Below, in pieces: positions 62,301 to 64,000 of a stretch of DNA of 64,000 nucleotides. Both the position numbers and the translations under genes were made by a program. Positions within the stretch are counted from its first letter, which is position 1. Every line of letters begins with the position of its first letter. Source of the DNA: Siphonodentalium dalli (taxonomy: Eukaryota > Mollusca > Scaphopoda > Gadilida > Siphonodentaliidae); assembly GCA_032622095.1 (NCBI GenBank), contig CP136066.1:171675164-171739163 (forward strand). Reading direction: 5' to 3'. Under the pieces are notes generated by a model, which was not told where the DNA came from, searched no databases, and saw only the letters and a list, made by a program, of their open reading frames with translations.

Positions 62301-64000
62301 ATTCTGTCAATCAACATATTTTTTTAAATTAACATTTGCATTGTAATAGCTTCAGTAATGCAGTAATTGTGTTCTTATAAAGAGTAGATTTTGCTTTTGT
62401 ATTTTTTATTAAAGAGGTATGGAACACATGGTGCATATAGAATAATTTTGCATAGCGTACAGTACTTATTTTTTAAAAGAAATTTCATAGCCACATTGAA
62501 AACACATAACATAATCCTTATCTTATTATATAATTGCGAATGTTTGTTTGTCTCTCTCTATGTATGTTCATTATAGCCGCAACATTTCACGATTGTGATG
62601 AAATTTGCCATGTGTATGTATTTCGACTCTCCGGGTAACATGGCCGGGGCTGAGCTCTGCCCGACGTCTCCTTTTGGTGTTATGTTGACATATCCGCATT
62701 ACCGAACATAAACAATGTGAACTGTCTTTTTCTGTTACCTTATCGGGACAAACAACAACACAAAAGCTCTTTATATTTTACTTTATCGGGACAGCGAAGG
62801 TTTGTTTGTGTCTCTCTAGTCTCTATGTATGTTCCTTATAGGCATCCACCGATTACGATGAAATTTGGAGTTACTTTCCCCACATGCATTACCAGTTGAC
62901 GTTATCGGATTAACCATTTTCATTATCACTAATTTAATATTATTGCTATTATTGACATCACATTTAATAGTTATCAGATTTCCCCCAAAAATATATTTAA
63001 TTATGTAACAAAAAAATCAATAGATGAAATTAAATGAGCGAATGAAGGATGGAAGCGATGGTAAGAGAGGATTTGACAACAAGCCAAATGGCTTTTTAAA
63101 AAGTAATCTCATTATTTTCTAATTTAACAATTAATCAAGAAAGGGCAAGAAAGATAGAATTTAATGTTATATACATGTATATTCATTTATGGGAATTTAT
63201 ATACAAAAAACAGTAAGACAATGTCGAATTCAACATGTAGTAATGCATTATACTCTATAAAATGTGCATAGTTATTATTATTTTTTTTTTTTTAATTAAA
63301 TCTTCTAGATTAGAGTATGACCTTTGTAATGCATCGAAGATCAGTATGCTATGTGGATTCGAAAGTCTAATGTCTCCACATAGAAGTGTTCAAGTTGAAT
63401 TTTCACCATCAGGAAGACCTCTTATAACTTAACTCGCACAACATCAAATTGAGGACATTCTAAGTTGTTATGATATAATGTGGATTCAACAGCCCACAGG
63501 ACCAGTGCGGAAATGTACCTATGAAATTTGACTACAGGTTGCCGATTAGGTTGCTCTGTTTTATGCGCATTCATGTGTGGAGAACTTGTGCCTTTCGAGA
63601 ATAGCATTGATGGAATTAGGGTAGTTTCTTTTGGGGGTGGGAAATTATCTTTGCCTTGAAATCGGATATTTTGGAATTTGTGTTTAGTCATCTGCCAGAT
63701 TGTTTCAGTCCCTGATAGCAGATGGCAAAAAAGATTAATAATACAACTGTGTATTAATGTTAGAAGGAAAGATGAAATGTTAATGGGAATGAAAAACATA
63801 AACGGAATAACGTGGTGTAGAAAATAACCCTGATCTTATACGCTCAAATTTCAAATTTATATATTAGAATGGTTGTTGAATTTCAGCTTTACACTGGTAA
63901 CAGAGATGGACTGGTGGAGAGCATGAAGCTACAGCTAGACAACAAGACGATTTGTCAGGTGAGATATCAAGCTATAATATGGCCAAAATAAATTGCTGTT
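16311..64000 (+). CDS. ZNF106: ZNF106 (ZFP106) homologue, 16 coding exons, 3' end beyond window
   Basis: Vertebrate ZNF106 is a nuclear RNA-binding protein linked to RNA processing and neuromuscular maintenance. Assembly of the exons listed separately gives 2,427 residues without a stop (the human protein is about 1,880 in full). Visible modules: zinc finger 1 (C13, C16, H29, H35) and zinc finger 2 (C50, C53, H66, H72), both with C-x2-C-x12-H-x5-H spacing; a W/G/N-rich stretch; long Ser/Lys-rich disorder; a block aligning with the conserved LRQILNASR region of vertebrate ZNF106; SUMO-acceptor motifs; a coiled coil; and seven WD40 blades, one containing GGRKLLVVGAQD, close to the vertebrate protein. 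Domain order and fourth-blade identity make the assignment firm. The start is taken as the ATG at 16392; in-frame ATGs at 16371, 16377 and 16416 are alternatives. The terminal zinc-finger exon should follow 64000. Confidence 0.93.
16735..16798 (+). repeat. Short tandem duplication, about 28-bp unit
   Basis: Two copies of AAACCATAGTGTACATAGCA followed by CTGCATAA, head to tail. Confidence 0.75.
16973..17465 (+). mobile_element. Family-G repeat (hairpin, TCCG motif, core, 3' palindrome)
   Basis: Begins with a hairpin (TATACCCCCACTTTC paired with GAAAATGGTGGGTATA), then GTCTGTCCGTC, then two core units with GAACCGATTTCAATAATTTT, and ends with GCACGCGAGTGC and CACCTCTTGTTTC. A second copy is at 26129-26580, where the 3' palindrome is perfect. 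Non-coding; Helentron-like by architecture. Confidence 0.75.
18014..19600 (-). repeat. Left tandem array of about 155-bp units
   Basis: About ten units, each with TTTTAATTACACAATCGCGC, CACTGATCATAAAAACACAA, TTTCCTGGCG and AAGAAGGGGTC, then a variable G-run (up to about 17 G at 19245-19262). A partial unit is duplicated near 19010-19040. Open frames through the array repeat the same peptide because some unit spacings are multiples of three; they are not genes. Confidence 0.9.
19823..21416 (-). pseudogene. XPG/FEN-like nuclease-family gene, left-arm copy (decayed)
   Basis: Minus-strand fragments in at least three frames carry the order LLQFPLTSVPLSICKTDGT, TGPEQLIPKDVSKALKSTSF, an EADT motif (as EADTM, near 20513-20527), a DTD motif (near 20432-20442), ALPAFHSYRGCDYTAYF (near 20250-20280), then PANPSQLTNTD and an acidic tail. 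These resemble a transposon-spread animal protein family whose E-D, DxD and GCDY motifs match the metal-binding positions of XPG/FEN nucleases. It is broken by frameshifts and has lost about 100 bp near the C-terminus relative to the right arm. Confidence 0.75.
21445..22947 (+). pseudogene. XPG/FEN-like nuclease-family gene, right-arm copy (decayed)
   Basis: The plus-strand copy begins near HDLVKECTDDPDRFERPISR (about 21455-21520) and runs through SPLTSVPT, TGPEQLIPKYASKALKSTSF, EADTR (22133-22147), DTD (22214-22222), ALPAFHVYIGCDYTADF (GCDYT at 22394-22408), NEYRFKVLRKLLGRRMKT, and the conserved C-terminal NMWHAVVDNSL...WELADVSYWI, ending at an acidic tail with a stop at 22945-22947. Frames change near 21700, 21850-22060 and 22456, so it is a pseudogene. 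It is more complete than the left copy at its 3' end. It is head-to-head with the left copy. A metal-dependent nuclease function is inferred from the motif pattern. Confidence 0.8.
23190..24440 (+). repeat. Right tandem array, mirror of the left array
   Basis: About eight units in opposite orientation to the left array, each with TTGTGTAATTAAAAGTGAAA, a C-run, CCCCTTCTTATTTGAAAACG and ATGATCAGTGAATACAG. One unit near 24130 has lost the AAAAGTGAAA segment. Unit number and homopolymer lengths differ from the left arm. Confidence 0.9.
24623..25180. other. Part of ZNF106 intron 1, nothing recognised
   Basis: AT-rich; no exon or repeat boundary supported. Confidence 0.4.
25181..25390. mobile_element. 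Palindrome family A, copy A1
   Basis: A near-perfect inverted repeat of about 210 bp: GTAATGCCCTAAATAATCGA at the left and TCGATTATTTAGGGCATTAC at the right, with the arms meeting at GAGAGCTTTCC. The family consensus is flanked by TA and begins CAGTAATGCCC, suggesting a mariner-like MITE. It lies 46 nt upstream of exon 2. Confidence 0.9.
25437..25495 (+). CDS. ZNF106: ZNF106 exon 2 (second half of zinc finger 1)
   Basis: The acceptor TTTCAG|GAA is followed by EIQEHLWSLIHHIKLEQKEK, supplying H29 and H35 of finger 1, matching EMDEHMRSMLHH in the vertebrate protein. Donor AAAA|GTAAGT. 59 nt, ends in phase 2. Confidence 0.9.
25590..25765. repeat. GC-rich transposon fragment with a G-run
   Basis: GGATCCAGGGATTTTTTGGG followed by GGGGGTGTCCCCCTG and a 14-base G-run resembles the end of a hAT-like element common in invertebrates. 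Termini cannot be defined. Confidence 0.4.
25923..25992 (+). repeat. Short tandem repeat, about 26-bp unit, three copies
   Basis: ACATACATAATATACTAGTA followed by GTGC occurs three times head to tail with one or two changes. Confidence 0.85.
26129..26580 (+). mobile_element. Family-G repeat, second copy
   Basis: Same design as 16973-17465: 5' hairpin TATACCCACACTTTC / GAAAATGGAGGGTATA, GTCTGTCCGTCCGTC, core units, and a 3' end with the perfect 12-bp palindrome GCACTCGAGTGC then CACCTCTTGTTTC. Confidence 0.8.
26721..26925. mobile_element. Palindrome family C, copy C1
   Basis: Begins TTAACCCTTTAATGACTGAAG, then TGCCAATGCATTCTCTT and its inverted copy AAGAGAATGCATTGGC around TCCCATAGGGAGCC, followed by a second, weaker hairpin ending near TGCGAGGCTCCC. 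The TTAACCCTT ends suggest TTAA targeting. Confidence 0.75.
27335..27508 (+). CDS. ZNF106: ZNF106 exon 3 (zinc finger 2)
   Basis: The acceptor CTTTCACAG|G is followed by NSEHECTLCSVSCVNLLEYG then KHLNGDKHK: C50, C53, H66, H72, the matrin/U1-type spacing. A basic/acidic helix (KRQKMAKEIETKRQEEKEKE) follows. Matches [20 protein letters not shown] in vertebrate ZNF106. Donor TTAAG|GTAGGC. 174 nt, ends in phase 2. Confidence 0.93.
27578..27715. mobile_element. Palindrome family A, copy A2 (right arm truncated)
   Basis: TA then CAGTAACGCTCTAATTAATC, full left arm, loop and the start of the right arm; homology ends near GGCAACAAGCCA. It begins at intron nucleotide 70 after exon 3. Confidence 0.85.
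28066..30946 (+). CDS. ZNF106: ZNF106 exon 4 (large disordered exon)
   Basis: 2,881 nt, residues about 102-1062. The acceptor TTTTTTGTAG|A completes an Arg codon, so the exon starts 22 nt before the first ATG. In order: a W/N/G/R-rich stretch (GGWGRG, NDNWQWNNM, RPGRFQGRRN) like the vertebrate RG/W-rich region; Ser/Arg and Lys-rich tracts (SKKKKPKSTKIKTK) likely to act in nuclear localisation; a charged helix (NARRVCSELREKRSKAQKER); a block SRKEVLLKMINSPRTRKEHA...FLKRRPKL that aligns with the conserved LRQILNASRR region; and four SUMO-acceptor motifs IKLE, IKQE, IKAE, VKQE. Donor GAGCAG|GTAAGA, phase 0. Confidence 0.93.
30966..31180. mobile_element. Palindrome family C, copy C2
   Basis: TTTACCCTTCAATGACTGGA then CAATGCATTCTCTTATAT and inverted ATATAAGAGAATGCATTG, followed by a second hairpin (GAGGCTCCCTATGGGAGACTC centre). 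It begins about 20 nt after the exon 4 donor. Confidence 0.8.
31567..31779. mobile_element. Palindrome family A, copy A3 (full length, TA flanks)
   Basis: TA|CAGTTATGTCC...GGGCATTACTG|TA, 213 bp, arms nearly identical, loop GAAAGCTCTCAGTGAGAGCT. The cleanest boundaries of the family. Confidence 0.92.
32061..35071 (+). mobile_element. Family-D element: about 17 core units in tandem, Helentron/pearl-like
   Basis: The 5' end is a hairpin (TAGCTCAACTTAC / GTAAGTTTGAGCTA), then TTGCCATGGCTTGGCGTCCG and TCCGTGTG repeats, then about 17 units of roughly 155-165 bp with TTTGGCGCGGGCTACAGGTC, GAAATTTGTCATG, ACATGTAGATGGGAACGAGT and GGCCAAAAAACATGGCCGC. The 3' end has TAAGTTGAGCTA, inverted to the start, followed by the hairpin AGTGTCATTGACACT. 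This matches pearl/HINE-type non-autonomous Helentrons in layout. Open frames on both strands are incidental. Confidence 0.8.
35085..35531. mobile_element. Double-palindrome family B, copy B1
   Basis: Terminal inverted repeats of about 40 bp (CAAGCCTGCAAATAGTGTGT at the left, its complement at the right). Inside, each arm is itself a palindrome: GCAGAATGAGGTCC...GGTGAATTT...AAATTCACC...CCTCATTCTG. A spacer of about 230 bp separates the two sub-palindromes. It ends about 100 nt upstream of exon 5. Confidence 0.85.
35632..35725 (+). CDS. ZNF106: ZNF106 exon 5
   Basis: The acceptor TCTCTGCAG|GTA opens in phase 0: VDTSQQTDNDDEHDTPLPEK, then EHIAISDSPHK. Acidic linker after the SUMO-motif region. 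Donor CAAAT|GTGAGT, 94 nt, ends in phase 1. No domain; accepted because phase and splice sites connect exons 4 and 6. Confidence 0.85.
35749..36054. mobile_element. Palindrome family A, copy A4 (expanded centre)
   Basis: Starts TA|CAGTAATGCCC at intron nucleotide 24 after exon 5. The block GGAAATATGGCTTGTTGCCA plus TTCATCGGAAAGCTCTCA is repeated four times near the centre before the single right arm, giving 306 bp instead of about 213. Part of the left arm after ACCACAG is deleted. Confidence 0.9.
36055..36491. other. Part of ZNF106 intron 5, nothing recognised
   Basis: AT-rich, no exon or repeat boundary seen. Confidence 0.4.
36492..36910. mobile_element. Double-palindrome family B, copy B2
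   Basis: CAAGCCTGAGTTTAGTGTCC at the left and the inverted ACTAAACTCAGGCTT at the right; two GCAGAATGAGGTCC sub-palindromes inside, the first shortened. A TTCCCAATGGGTGTACATCA-type central motif is shared with B3 to B6. Confidence 0.85.
36993..37393. mobile_element. Double-palindrome family B, copy B3
   Basis: CAAGCCTGATTTAGTGTGTC...CACCCTAAACTCAGACTTG. Both sub-palindromes have good stems with TAGCCCGC-type centres. Only about 80 bp separates it from B2, so intron 5 carries four nested stems in 0.9 kb. Confidence 0.85.
37574..38335 (+). mobile_element. Non-autonomous Helitron with four tandem core units
   Basis: The 3' end has the hairpin AGCCCG...CGGGCT (38306-38325) then CATCGG and CTAG (38332-38335) followed by T, the canonical Helitron 3' terminus. 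The proposed 5' end is TCTCATATATATTTTG at 37574 after an A. Between are a GTCT microsatellite, then about four units of roughly 121 bp (GGAAACGGGTGGAGCTATCG, TTGCCCCGGATACGAA, CGCGCATGCGCAGAC). The terminal hairpin is also present once internally near 38254. No Rep/helicase is encoded. Confidence 0.8.
38383..38590. mobile_element. TTAA-type MITE family P, copy P1
   Basis: CCCTTCTATGCTAAATACTT at the left and ATCAATATAGTAAGGG at the right, then TTAA. The interior has TGTTCAGATAATAAGTTCAA and AATAATAGACCATTTCAATG as in the other copies. It ends about 45 nt upstream of exon 6. Confidence 0.7.
38636..39360 (+). CDS. ZNF106: ZNF106 exon 6 (Pro-rich linker and coiled coil)
   Basis: The acceptor CTGTTTTTCAG|CT completes a Ser codon. 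In order: the repeated peptide TRSASSDTRMT (twice), SPQRSPQRSP, a His/Pro/Leu-rich tract (PHMHMPLPHM, PAQLPQLPLPLPPPP), then a coiled coil (AILKITMKEEESRKELSTVE, QRIMHLKKLIEDATSQLN). The coiled coil matches the vertebrate [20 protein letters not shown] region. 725 nt, donor ACACAG|GTATTG, phase 0. Confidence 0.92.
39371..39878. mobile_element. hAT-like TIR element, diverged
   Basis: TAGGGCTGCAATGATGTGGA at the left and ATCATTGGGGCCCGA at the right are imperfect inverted ends, with ACGATGCGATGC and GATGCATCATGG motifs inside. GGGCTGCAA-type ends are common in hAT elements. It starts 11 nt after the exon 6 donor. Confidence 0.5.
40241..40582 (+). mobile_element. Helitron-like 5' end fragment
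   Basis: TCTATATATATAAAATAGTA preceded by A is the usual Helitron 5' terminus, followed by GGATCTGTC and the AAATTTGGTGTGGTGGCTC block also seen near 5790. The 3' end is not visible; a family-D element begins at 40583. Confidence 0.5.
40583..41563 (+). mobile_element. Family-D element, second good copy (about 5 core units)
   Basis: TAGCTCAACTTACTTAGTAA and GTTTGAGCTA form a 5' hairpin, followed by GCGTCCGTCGTCCGTG, about five core units, TAAGTTGAGCTA and the 3' hairpin AGTGTCATTGACACT. Same ends as the 32.06-kb copy. Confidence 0.8.
41564..42180. other. Part of ZNF106 intron 6, nothing recognised
   Basis: AT-rich; no exon or repeat boundary supported. Confidence 0.4.
42204..42255 (+). CDS. 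ZNF106: ZNF106 exon 7 (end of coiled coil)
   Basis: The acceptor TTGAATTTTTCAG|CTA is followed by LIEDEEKYRAQRLKMLQ, matching RTHRIQILQGLQE at the end of the vertebrate coiled coil. 52 nt; donor CCAAG|GTACAG, whose bases from +2 or +4 onward belong to a family-A palindrome. The AGTAATGCCC decamer, the family-A terminus, also occurs at 42181, just upstream of the acceptor. Confidence 0.88.
42259..42470. mobile_element. Palindrome family A, copy A5, abutting a splice donor
   Basis: CAGTAATGCCCTAAATAATC starts at intron nucleotide 4; the preceding TA (42257-42258) shares its T with the donor GT. Arms are about 90% symmetric by eye; the right terminus is decayed (TTTATGGAAATTAT). Confidence 0.88.
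42595..43130 (+). repeat. Hairpin, TCCG repeat and three core units (family G-like)
   Basis: A TATACCAGTGGTATACTGGT hairpin, TTGTCCGTCCATCC and repeated GTCCGTCCGTCC, then three units with AAACTTGGCA, TACCATGGGAACCTGTGCAC and CTGCGATTATGACGTCTGTC. Related units occur at 3.8-4.1 kb. Confidence 0.65.
43132..43165 (+). repeat. Interstitial telomere-like repeat
   Basis: TTAGGGTTAGGGTTAGGGG then ATTTAGGGTTAGGG: five TTAGGG hexamers with one interruption, the metazoan telomere motif, directly after the tandem-core repeat. Confidence 0.8.
43802..46058 (+). CDS. ZNF106: ZNF106 exon 8 (second large disordered exon)
   Basis: 2,257 nt, residues about 1353-2104. The acceptor TCTGTTTTAG|AT completes an Asp codon, so the coding part starts 133 nt downstream of the first ATG in this frame. 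Ser/Asp/Arg-rich, with a four-and-a-half-unit 11-residue repeat (VNRRLVHSDDG type, 44329-44487), an acidic SUMO-interaction-like motif DNDCVEIISS (VEII at 45181), IFIDSDSP, several SP sites, and a basic segment (KMRKPKKKVHFEKLSG) near the end, corresponding to the basic/acidic region before the vertebrate WD40 domain. Donor ATCAAA|GTAAGC, phase 2. Confidence 0.9.
46059..46382 (+). other. ZNF106 intron 8, repeat-free
   Basis: 324 nt, the shortest intron after intron 8's neighbours are excluded, AT-rich, with no recognisable repeat. It contrasts with the other introns. Confidence 0.6.
46383..46581 (+). CDS. ZNF106: ZNF106 exon 9 (WD40 blade 1)
   Basis: KSKVESMNLKNLRSSMVNFM is a basic lead-in, then ASVIAIELVKSSMYVAYACD and EVRRFNVE, the first WD blade, matching [20 protein letters not shown]. 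Acceptor TCTTTCAG|G, donor GTCGAG|GTAGGT. 199 nt, ends in phase 0. Confidence 0.9.
46602..47460 (+). mobile_element. Family-F element (hairpin, TCCG repeat, about 155-bp core units)
   Basis: 5' hairpin TAGCTCACCTGAGAC / GTCTCCGGTGGAGCTATA, then CCGTCCGTCCGTCCGTCC, then about three core units with CCAGATCATCAGGCC-like, CAGATTTGTTCAAATGGGG and CAGGGACATAACTC motifs. A 31-C run (47314-47344) interrupts the third unit. It begins 21 nt after the exon 9 donor. The hairpin type is one I associate with mollusc genomes. Confidence 0.75.
47549..47979. mobile_element. Double-palindrome family B, copy B4
   Basis: ATGTCTGACATTTGCAGAAT ... GACACTATATTCAGGCTTG, with two sub-palindromes (GTCCCCAGAGGGTGAATTTA / AAATAAACTCTCCAGGGACC). 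More diverged than B1 to B3. Confidence 0.8.
48030..49070 (+). mobile_element. Family F/G tandem-core element, diverged
   Basis: 5' hairpin-like TATACCCTGATTTGC...GGGGGTATA, TTTGTCTGTCAGTATG and CCGTCCATCC motifs, then about four to five core units of family-F type (CATCAGGCCTATTTAG, CAGATTTGTTCAAATGAG, AGGGCCATAACTC). Confidence 0.6.
49071..49440. other. Part of ZNF106 intron 9, nothing recognised
   Basis: No exon; a 67-codon minus-strand open frame here has no recognisable motif. Confidence 0.4.
49441..49650. mobile_element. TTAA-type MITE family P, decayed copy
   Basis: TATACTAATTGACGAGTAG, GATCATTTC, TGAATAATAGATAATTCAA and ATGTATAAAAAGGGTT follow the order of P1, but the termini are eroded. 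An internal P fragment (AATAGGAATCCTTCTACTCT to TTTCCTGAACATCCC) also lies at about 50210-50320. Confidence 0.55.
49733..49923. mobile_element. Palindrome family A, copy A6 (shortened loop)
   Basis: TA|CAGTAATGCCCTACGTAA ... GGGCATTACTG|TA. The right arm lacks the segment next to the loop, so the centre is asymmetric (GTTCTCAGTGACAAGTCG). Confidence 0.9.
50018..50107 (-). mobile_element. Palindrome family C, copy C3 (half)
   Basis: TATGGGAGACTCGCATATAT, AAAATGCATTGGC, ACAGGGTTTTCACAAAATTT, CTGAAGGGTTAAAA: one half of the family in minus orientation, ending at TTAA. Confidence 0.75.
50380..50690 (+). repeat. Pyrimidine-rich tract and possible LINE 3' end
   Basis: A long C/T-rich stretch followed by GGGGCATGTAGCCAAAGAGG and TATAAGCCCTCGGGCTTGTT, which resembles a CR1-type LINE 3' UTR. 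No RT sequence is attached. Confidence 0.35.
50779..50893. mobile_element. Palindrome family A, copy A7 (solo left arm)
   Basis: TA|CAGTAATGCCCAAAGTAATC, complete left arm to GAAAGCTCTCAG, then CAATACTG|TA: the right arm is deleted but the outermost bases and TA remain. 89 nt upstream of exon 10. Confidence 0.88.
50983..51114 (+). CDS. ZNF106: ZNF106 exon 10 (WD40 blade 2)
   Basis: TGNCLQTYSVSGCVMKSMKI then NRLYVGGNKLLAYDTQ, matching [20 protein letters not shown]...LYTGSSDHTIRCYNVK. Acceptor CTCCTTTCAG|ACT, donor ACACAG|GTCAGT; 132 nt, phase 0 at both ends. Confidence 0.92.
51144..51354. mobile_element. Palindrome family A, copy A8
   Basis: TATTAATGCCCTAAATAATC ... GGGGCATTACTG|TA, full length with GAGAGCTTTCGATGAATGG loop region. 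Begins at intron nucleotide 30 after exon 10. Confidence 0.9.
51404..51552. mobile_element. Double-palindrome family B, copy B5, left part
   Basis: CAGCCTGAGTACAGTGTGTC and the complete first sub-palindrome up to TGGGAGACATAG, where a 1.54-kb element interrupts. The copy resumes at 53091. Confidence 0.85.
51553..53090. mobile_element. 1.54-kb TIR transposon inserted in palindrome B5
   Basis: Flanked by direct CATAG (51548-51552 and 53091-53095); the uninterrupted sequence GGGAGACATAGACTCAGATT is seen in copy B3, so boundaries are well supported (alternatively CATA or ATAG). Left GGGTTGTTTATACAT and right inverted ATGTGTGAACGTGAC are imperfect TIRs, and TTCGCCGG / CCGGCGAA motifs are repeated at both subterminal ends. 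No transposase found. Confidence 0.85.
53091..53405. mobile_element. Double-palindrome family B, copy B5, right part
   Basis: CATAGACTCAGATTGAAGTT, the central TTGGGAACCTTGATTATGCA segment, then the second sub-palindrome ending CACACTAATCTCAGTCTTGA. Confidence 0.85.
53713..53930. mobile_element. Double-palindrome family B, copy B6 (left half)
   Basis: GGACATTTGCAGAATGAGGT to GCACCCATTGGCATCTTGAT; the second sub-palindrome is missing. Confidence 0.75.
54188..54397. mobile_element. Palindrome family C, copy C4
   Basis: TTAACCATTTCATGGCGGGA at the left; AATCTCCAGTCACGGAAGGG then TTAA at the right; central hairpins with GTGAGTCTTCC / GGCGCCTCAC and CATATATAAGAGAATGCACT. TTAA at both ends supports a TTAA-targeting MITE. 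Confidence 0.75.
54443..54665. mobile_element. Palindrome family A, copy A9
   Basis: TA|CAGTAATGCCCTAAATAATC ... TTTAGGGCATTACT; 223 bp with a small GGGTAACTTATGGGTAACTT duplication in the left arm. It ends 71 nt upstream of exon 11. Confidence 0.92.
54737..54853 (+). CDS. ZNF106: ZNF106 exon 11 (WD40 blade 3)
   Basis: TGLLQTIEELEDKIQCFHVE then WSYFYIGLQSGNVVVKNWK, matching [20 protein letters not shown]. Acceptor ATTTTGTAG|ACT, donor TGGAAG|GTGAGT; 117 nt, phase 0 at both ends. Family-A palindromes sit on both sides. Confidence 0.93.
54877..54968. mobile_element. Palindrome family A, copy A10 (internally deleted)
   Basis: TA|CAGTAATGCCC...GGGCATTACTG|TA, only 92 bp: both arms keep about 40 bp and the centre is gone (GTAATTTTTCGGTGGTTAAG). 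It begins at intron nucleotide 24 after exon 11. Confidence 0.92.
55315..55560. mobile_element. Double-palindrome family B, copy B7 (compact)
   Basis: CCTTGAAATAGGGTGTCTGT at the left and ACAGACACCCTATTTCAAGG at the right, perfectly inverted. Two GCAGAATGAGGTCCCCAGAG sub-palindromes are separated by only a few bases (CTTACACCTCA), so the whole 246 bp can fold as one long stem or as two stems. Confidence 0.9.
55710..55930. mobile_element. TTAA-type MITE family P, copy P2
   Basis: TTAA then CCTTCTCTATACTAAATGGA; right end GTTAGTATAGAAAGTG then CTAA (mutated TTAA). Opposite orientation to P3. Ends about 86 nt upstream of exon 12. Confidence 0.75.
56017..56205 (+). CDS. ZNF106: ZNF106 exon 12 (WD40 blade 4 and start of blade 5)
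   Basis: LNKTLDTFRCAGRPIMCMAS, then GGRKLLVVGAQDALVSLFDA and KSGLLIRVLDGHTKTVFSLC. This is the best-conserved segment, close to [20 protein letters not shown] in the vertebrate protein. Acceptor CACTTCACAG|CTT, donor TCTGT|GTAAGT; 189 nt, phase 0 at both ends. Confidence 0.95.
56206..56745. other. Start of ZNF106 intron 12, nothing recognised
   Basis: No repeat or exon identified. Confidence 0.4.
56746..56885 (+). repeat. Family-G-like fragment
   Basis: TATACCCCTGTAAC / GTTATGGGGTTATA hairpin followed by TTGGACTCAGCTTGTCCGTC and short TCTG repeats; the core is truncated. Confidence 0.6.
56921..58332. mobile_element. Family-I TIR element, 1.41 kb
   Basis: AGGCCAAAAAATAAATGGGT then TTTGATTCTCGGGCA at the left; TGCCCGAGAATCAAAACACT then GTTTTGGCCT at the right: TIRs of about 38 bp. 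Interior AT-rich, without a recognisable transposase. The same ends bound 17502-24622. Confidence 0.65.
57822..57870. other. Perfect 21-bp hairpin with 7-nt loop
   Basis: AAATGCAACAAACAGTCTATG, read with its exact inverted copy after the loop TAAATGT. It lies inside the family-I element. It could be a recent inverted duplication or a small-RNA-like hairpin; no further support. Confidence 0.7.
58540..58783. mobile_element. TTAA-type MITE family P, copy P3 (best copy)
   Basis: TTAA|CCCTTTCTATACTAAAT ... ATTCAGTATAGAAAGTG|TTAA, 244 bp with about 17-bp TIRs and intact TTAA on both sides. Interior shared with P1, P2 and P4. Ends 69 nt upstream of exon 13. Confidence 0.88.
58853..58915 (+). CDS. 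ZNF106: ZNF106 exon 13 (WD40 blade 5)
   Basis: VDEQFVYSGSGDKTVMVHNL N, matching [20 protein letters not shown]. Acceptor TTCTGTTTCAG|GTT, donor CTTAAT|GTGAGT. 63 nt, phase 0 at both ends. Confidence 0.92.
59063..59904 (+). repeat. Tandem duplication, about 451-bp unit
   Basis: CTCTCAAGAGAGATTGCTTT at 59063 recurs at 59514, and the following sequence (GGTGACGAAACACC, AATCAGGCCTTAAAATCCAT, GTTAGAGACGGTTTGA) is repeated with few changes. The second unit is interrupted at 59905 by a poly(A)-tailed insertion. CTCTCAAGAGAG is itself a palindrome. Confidence 0.85.
59905..59987 (+). mobile_element. 83-bp poly(A)-tailed retroposed insertion
   Basis: Flanked by 52-bp direct repeats (59853-59904 and 59988-60039, starting GTATTCTTCGGTCAAATGAG) differing by one base. 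The insert contains AAAGGGCCTCTCGGCCCTTT (a palindrome) and GGGGATAGCCACCCC (another), and ends in ten A. The long duplication and A-tail indicate target-primed reverse transcription of a short RNA. Confidence 0.75.
60220..60469. mobile_element. Double-palindrome family B, copy B8 with target duplication
   Basis: CAAGCCTTGAAATAGTGTTC ... GACACACTATTTCAAGG, two sub-palindromes nearly adjacent as in B7. AATATATCCTCA is directly repeated at 60208-60219 and 60470-60481, an apparent 12-bp target duplication. Confidence 0.88.
60482..61037. other. End of ZNF106 intron 13, no exon seen
   Basis: A 66-codon open frame from 60550 has no recognisable motif and no WD40 counterpart; the WD40 repeat continues without a gap from exon 13 to exon 14. 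Confidence 0.5.
61038..61157 (+). CDS. ZNF106: ZNF106 exon 14 (WD40 blade 6)
   Basis: TGELKWTYPEHRAIVTSLEM then VGNILVTASYDKLIRCFNIQ, matching [20 protein letters not shown]. Acceptor CAATTCCAG|ACT, donor ATACAG|GTAAGA; 120 nt, phase 0 at both ends. Confidence 0.95.
61215..61472. mobile_element. TTAA-type MITE family P, copy P4
   Basis: CCCTCTCTTTACTAAATACT at the left (after TTAT) and TTCATTTAGTGAAGAAAGGG then TTAG at the right. It starts 58 nt after the exon 14 donor. Confidence 0.75.
61473..62205. other. End of ZNF106 intron 14, nothing recognised
   Basis: Includes a stretch with GGCCAAATTGG and GGCCAAACTTTTTGGCCAAA motifs that look like short inverted repeats; no exon. Confidence 0.4.
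62206..62280 (+). CDS. ZNF106: ZNF106 exon 15 (first part of WD40 blade 7)
   Basis: TNTMKQLYYGAGNDVVTALV QRDMK, matching [20 protein letters not shown]. Acceptor AATTTTTCAG|ACA, donor ATGAAG|GTAAAT; 75 nt, phase 0 at both ends. Confidence 0.9.
62500..62895 (+). repeat. Helitron-like tandem-core fragment, two partial units
   Basis: TTTGTTTGTCTCTCTCTATG ... GATTGTGATGAAATTTGCCA ... CTCCGGGTAACATGGCC, then again TTTGTTTGTGTCTCTCTAGT ... GATTACGATGAAATTTGGAG. Similar in plan to 37.57-38.34 kb; termini not defined. Confidence 0.5.
62896..63886. other. End of ZNF106 intron 15, no exon seen
   Basis: AT-rich; a 125-codon minus-strand open frame (63422-63799) has no recognisable domain and is probably incidental or repeat-derived. 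Confidence 0.4.
63887..63958 (+). CDS. ZNF106: ZNF106 exon 16 (end of WD40 blade 7)
   Basis: LYTGNRDGLVESMKLQLDNK TICQ, matching [20 protein letters not shown]. Acceptor TGAATTTCAG|CTT, donor TGTCAG|GTGAGA; 72 nt, phase 0. The next exon should encode the C-terminal C2H2 fingers and lies outside. Confidence 0.92.

Noticed and set aside
63422-63799. 125-codon minus-strand ORF
   Set aside because: No recognisable domain, low-complexity AT-rich 3' part, located in intron 15; insufficient support for a gene.
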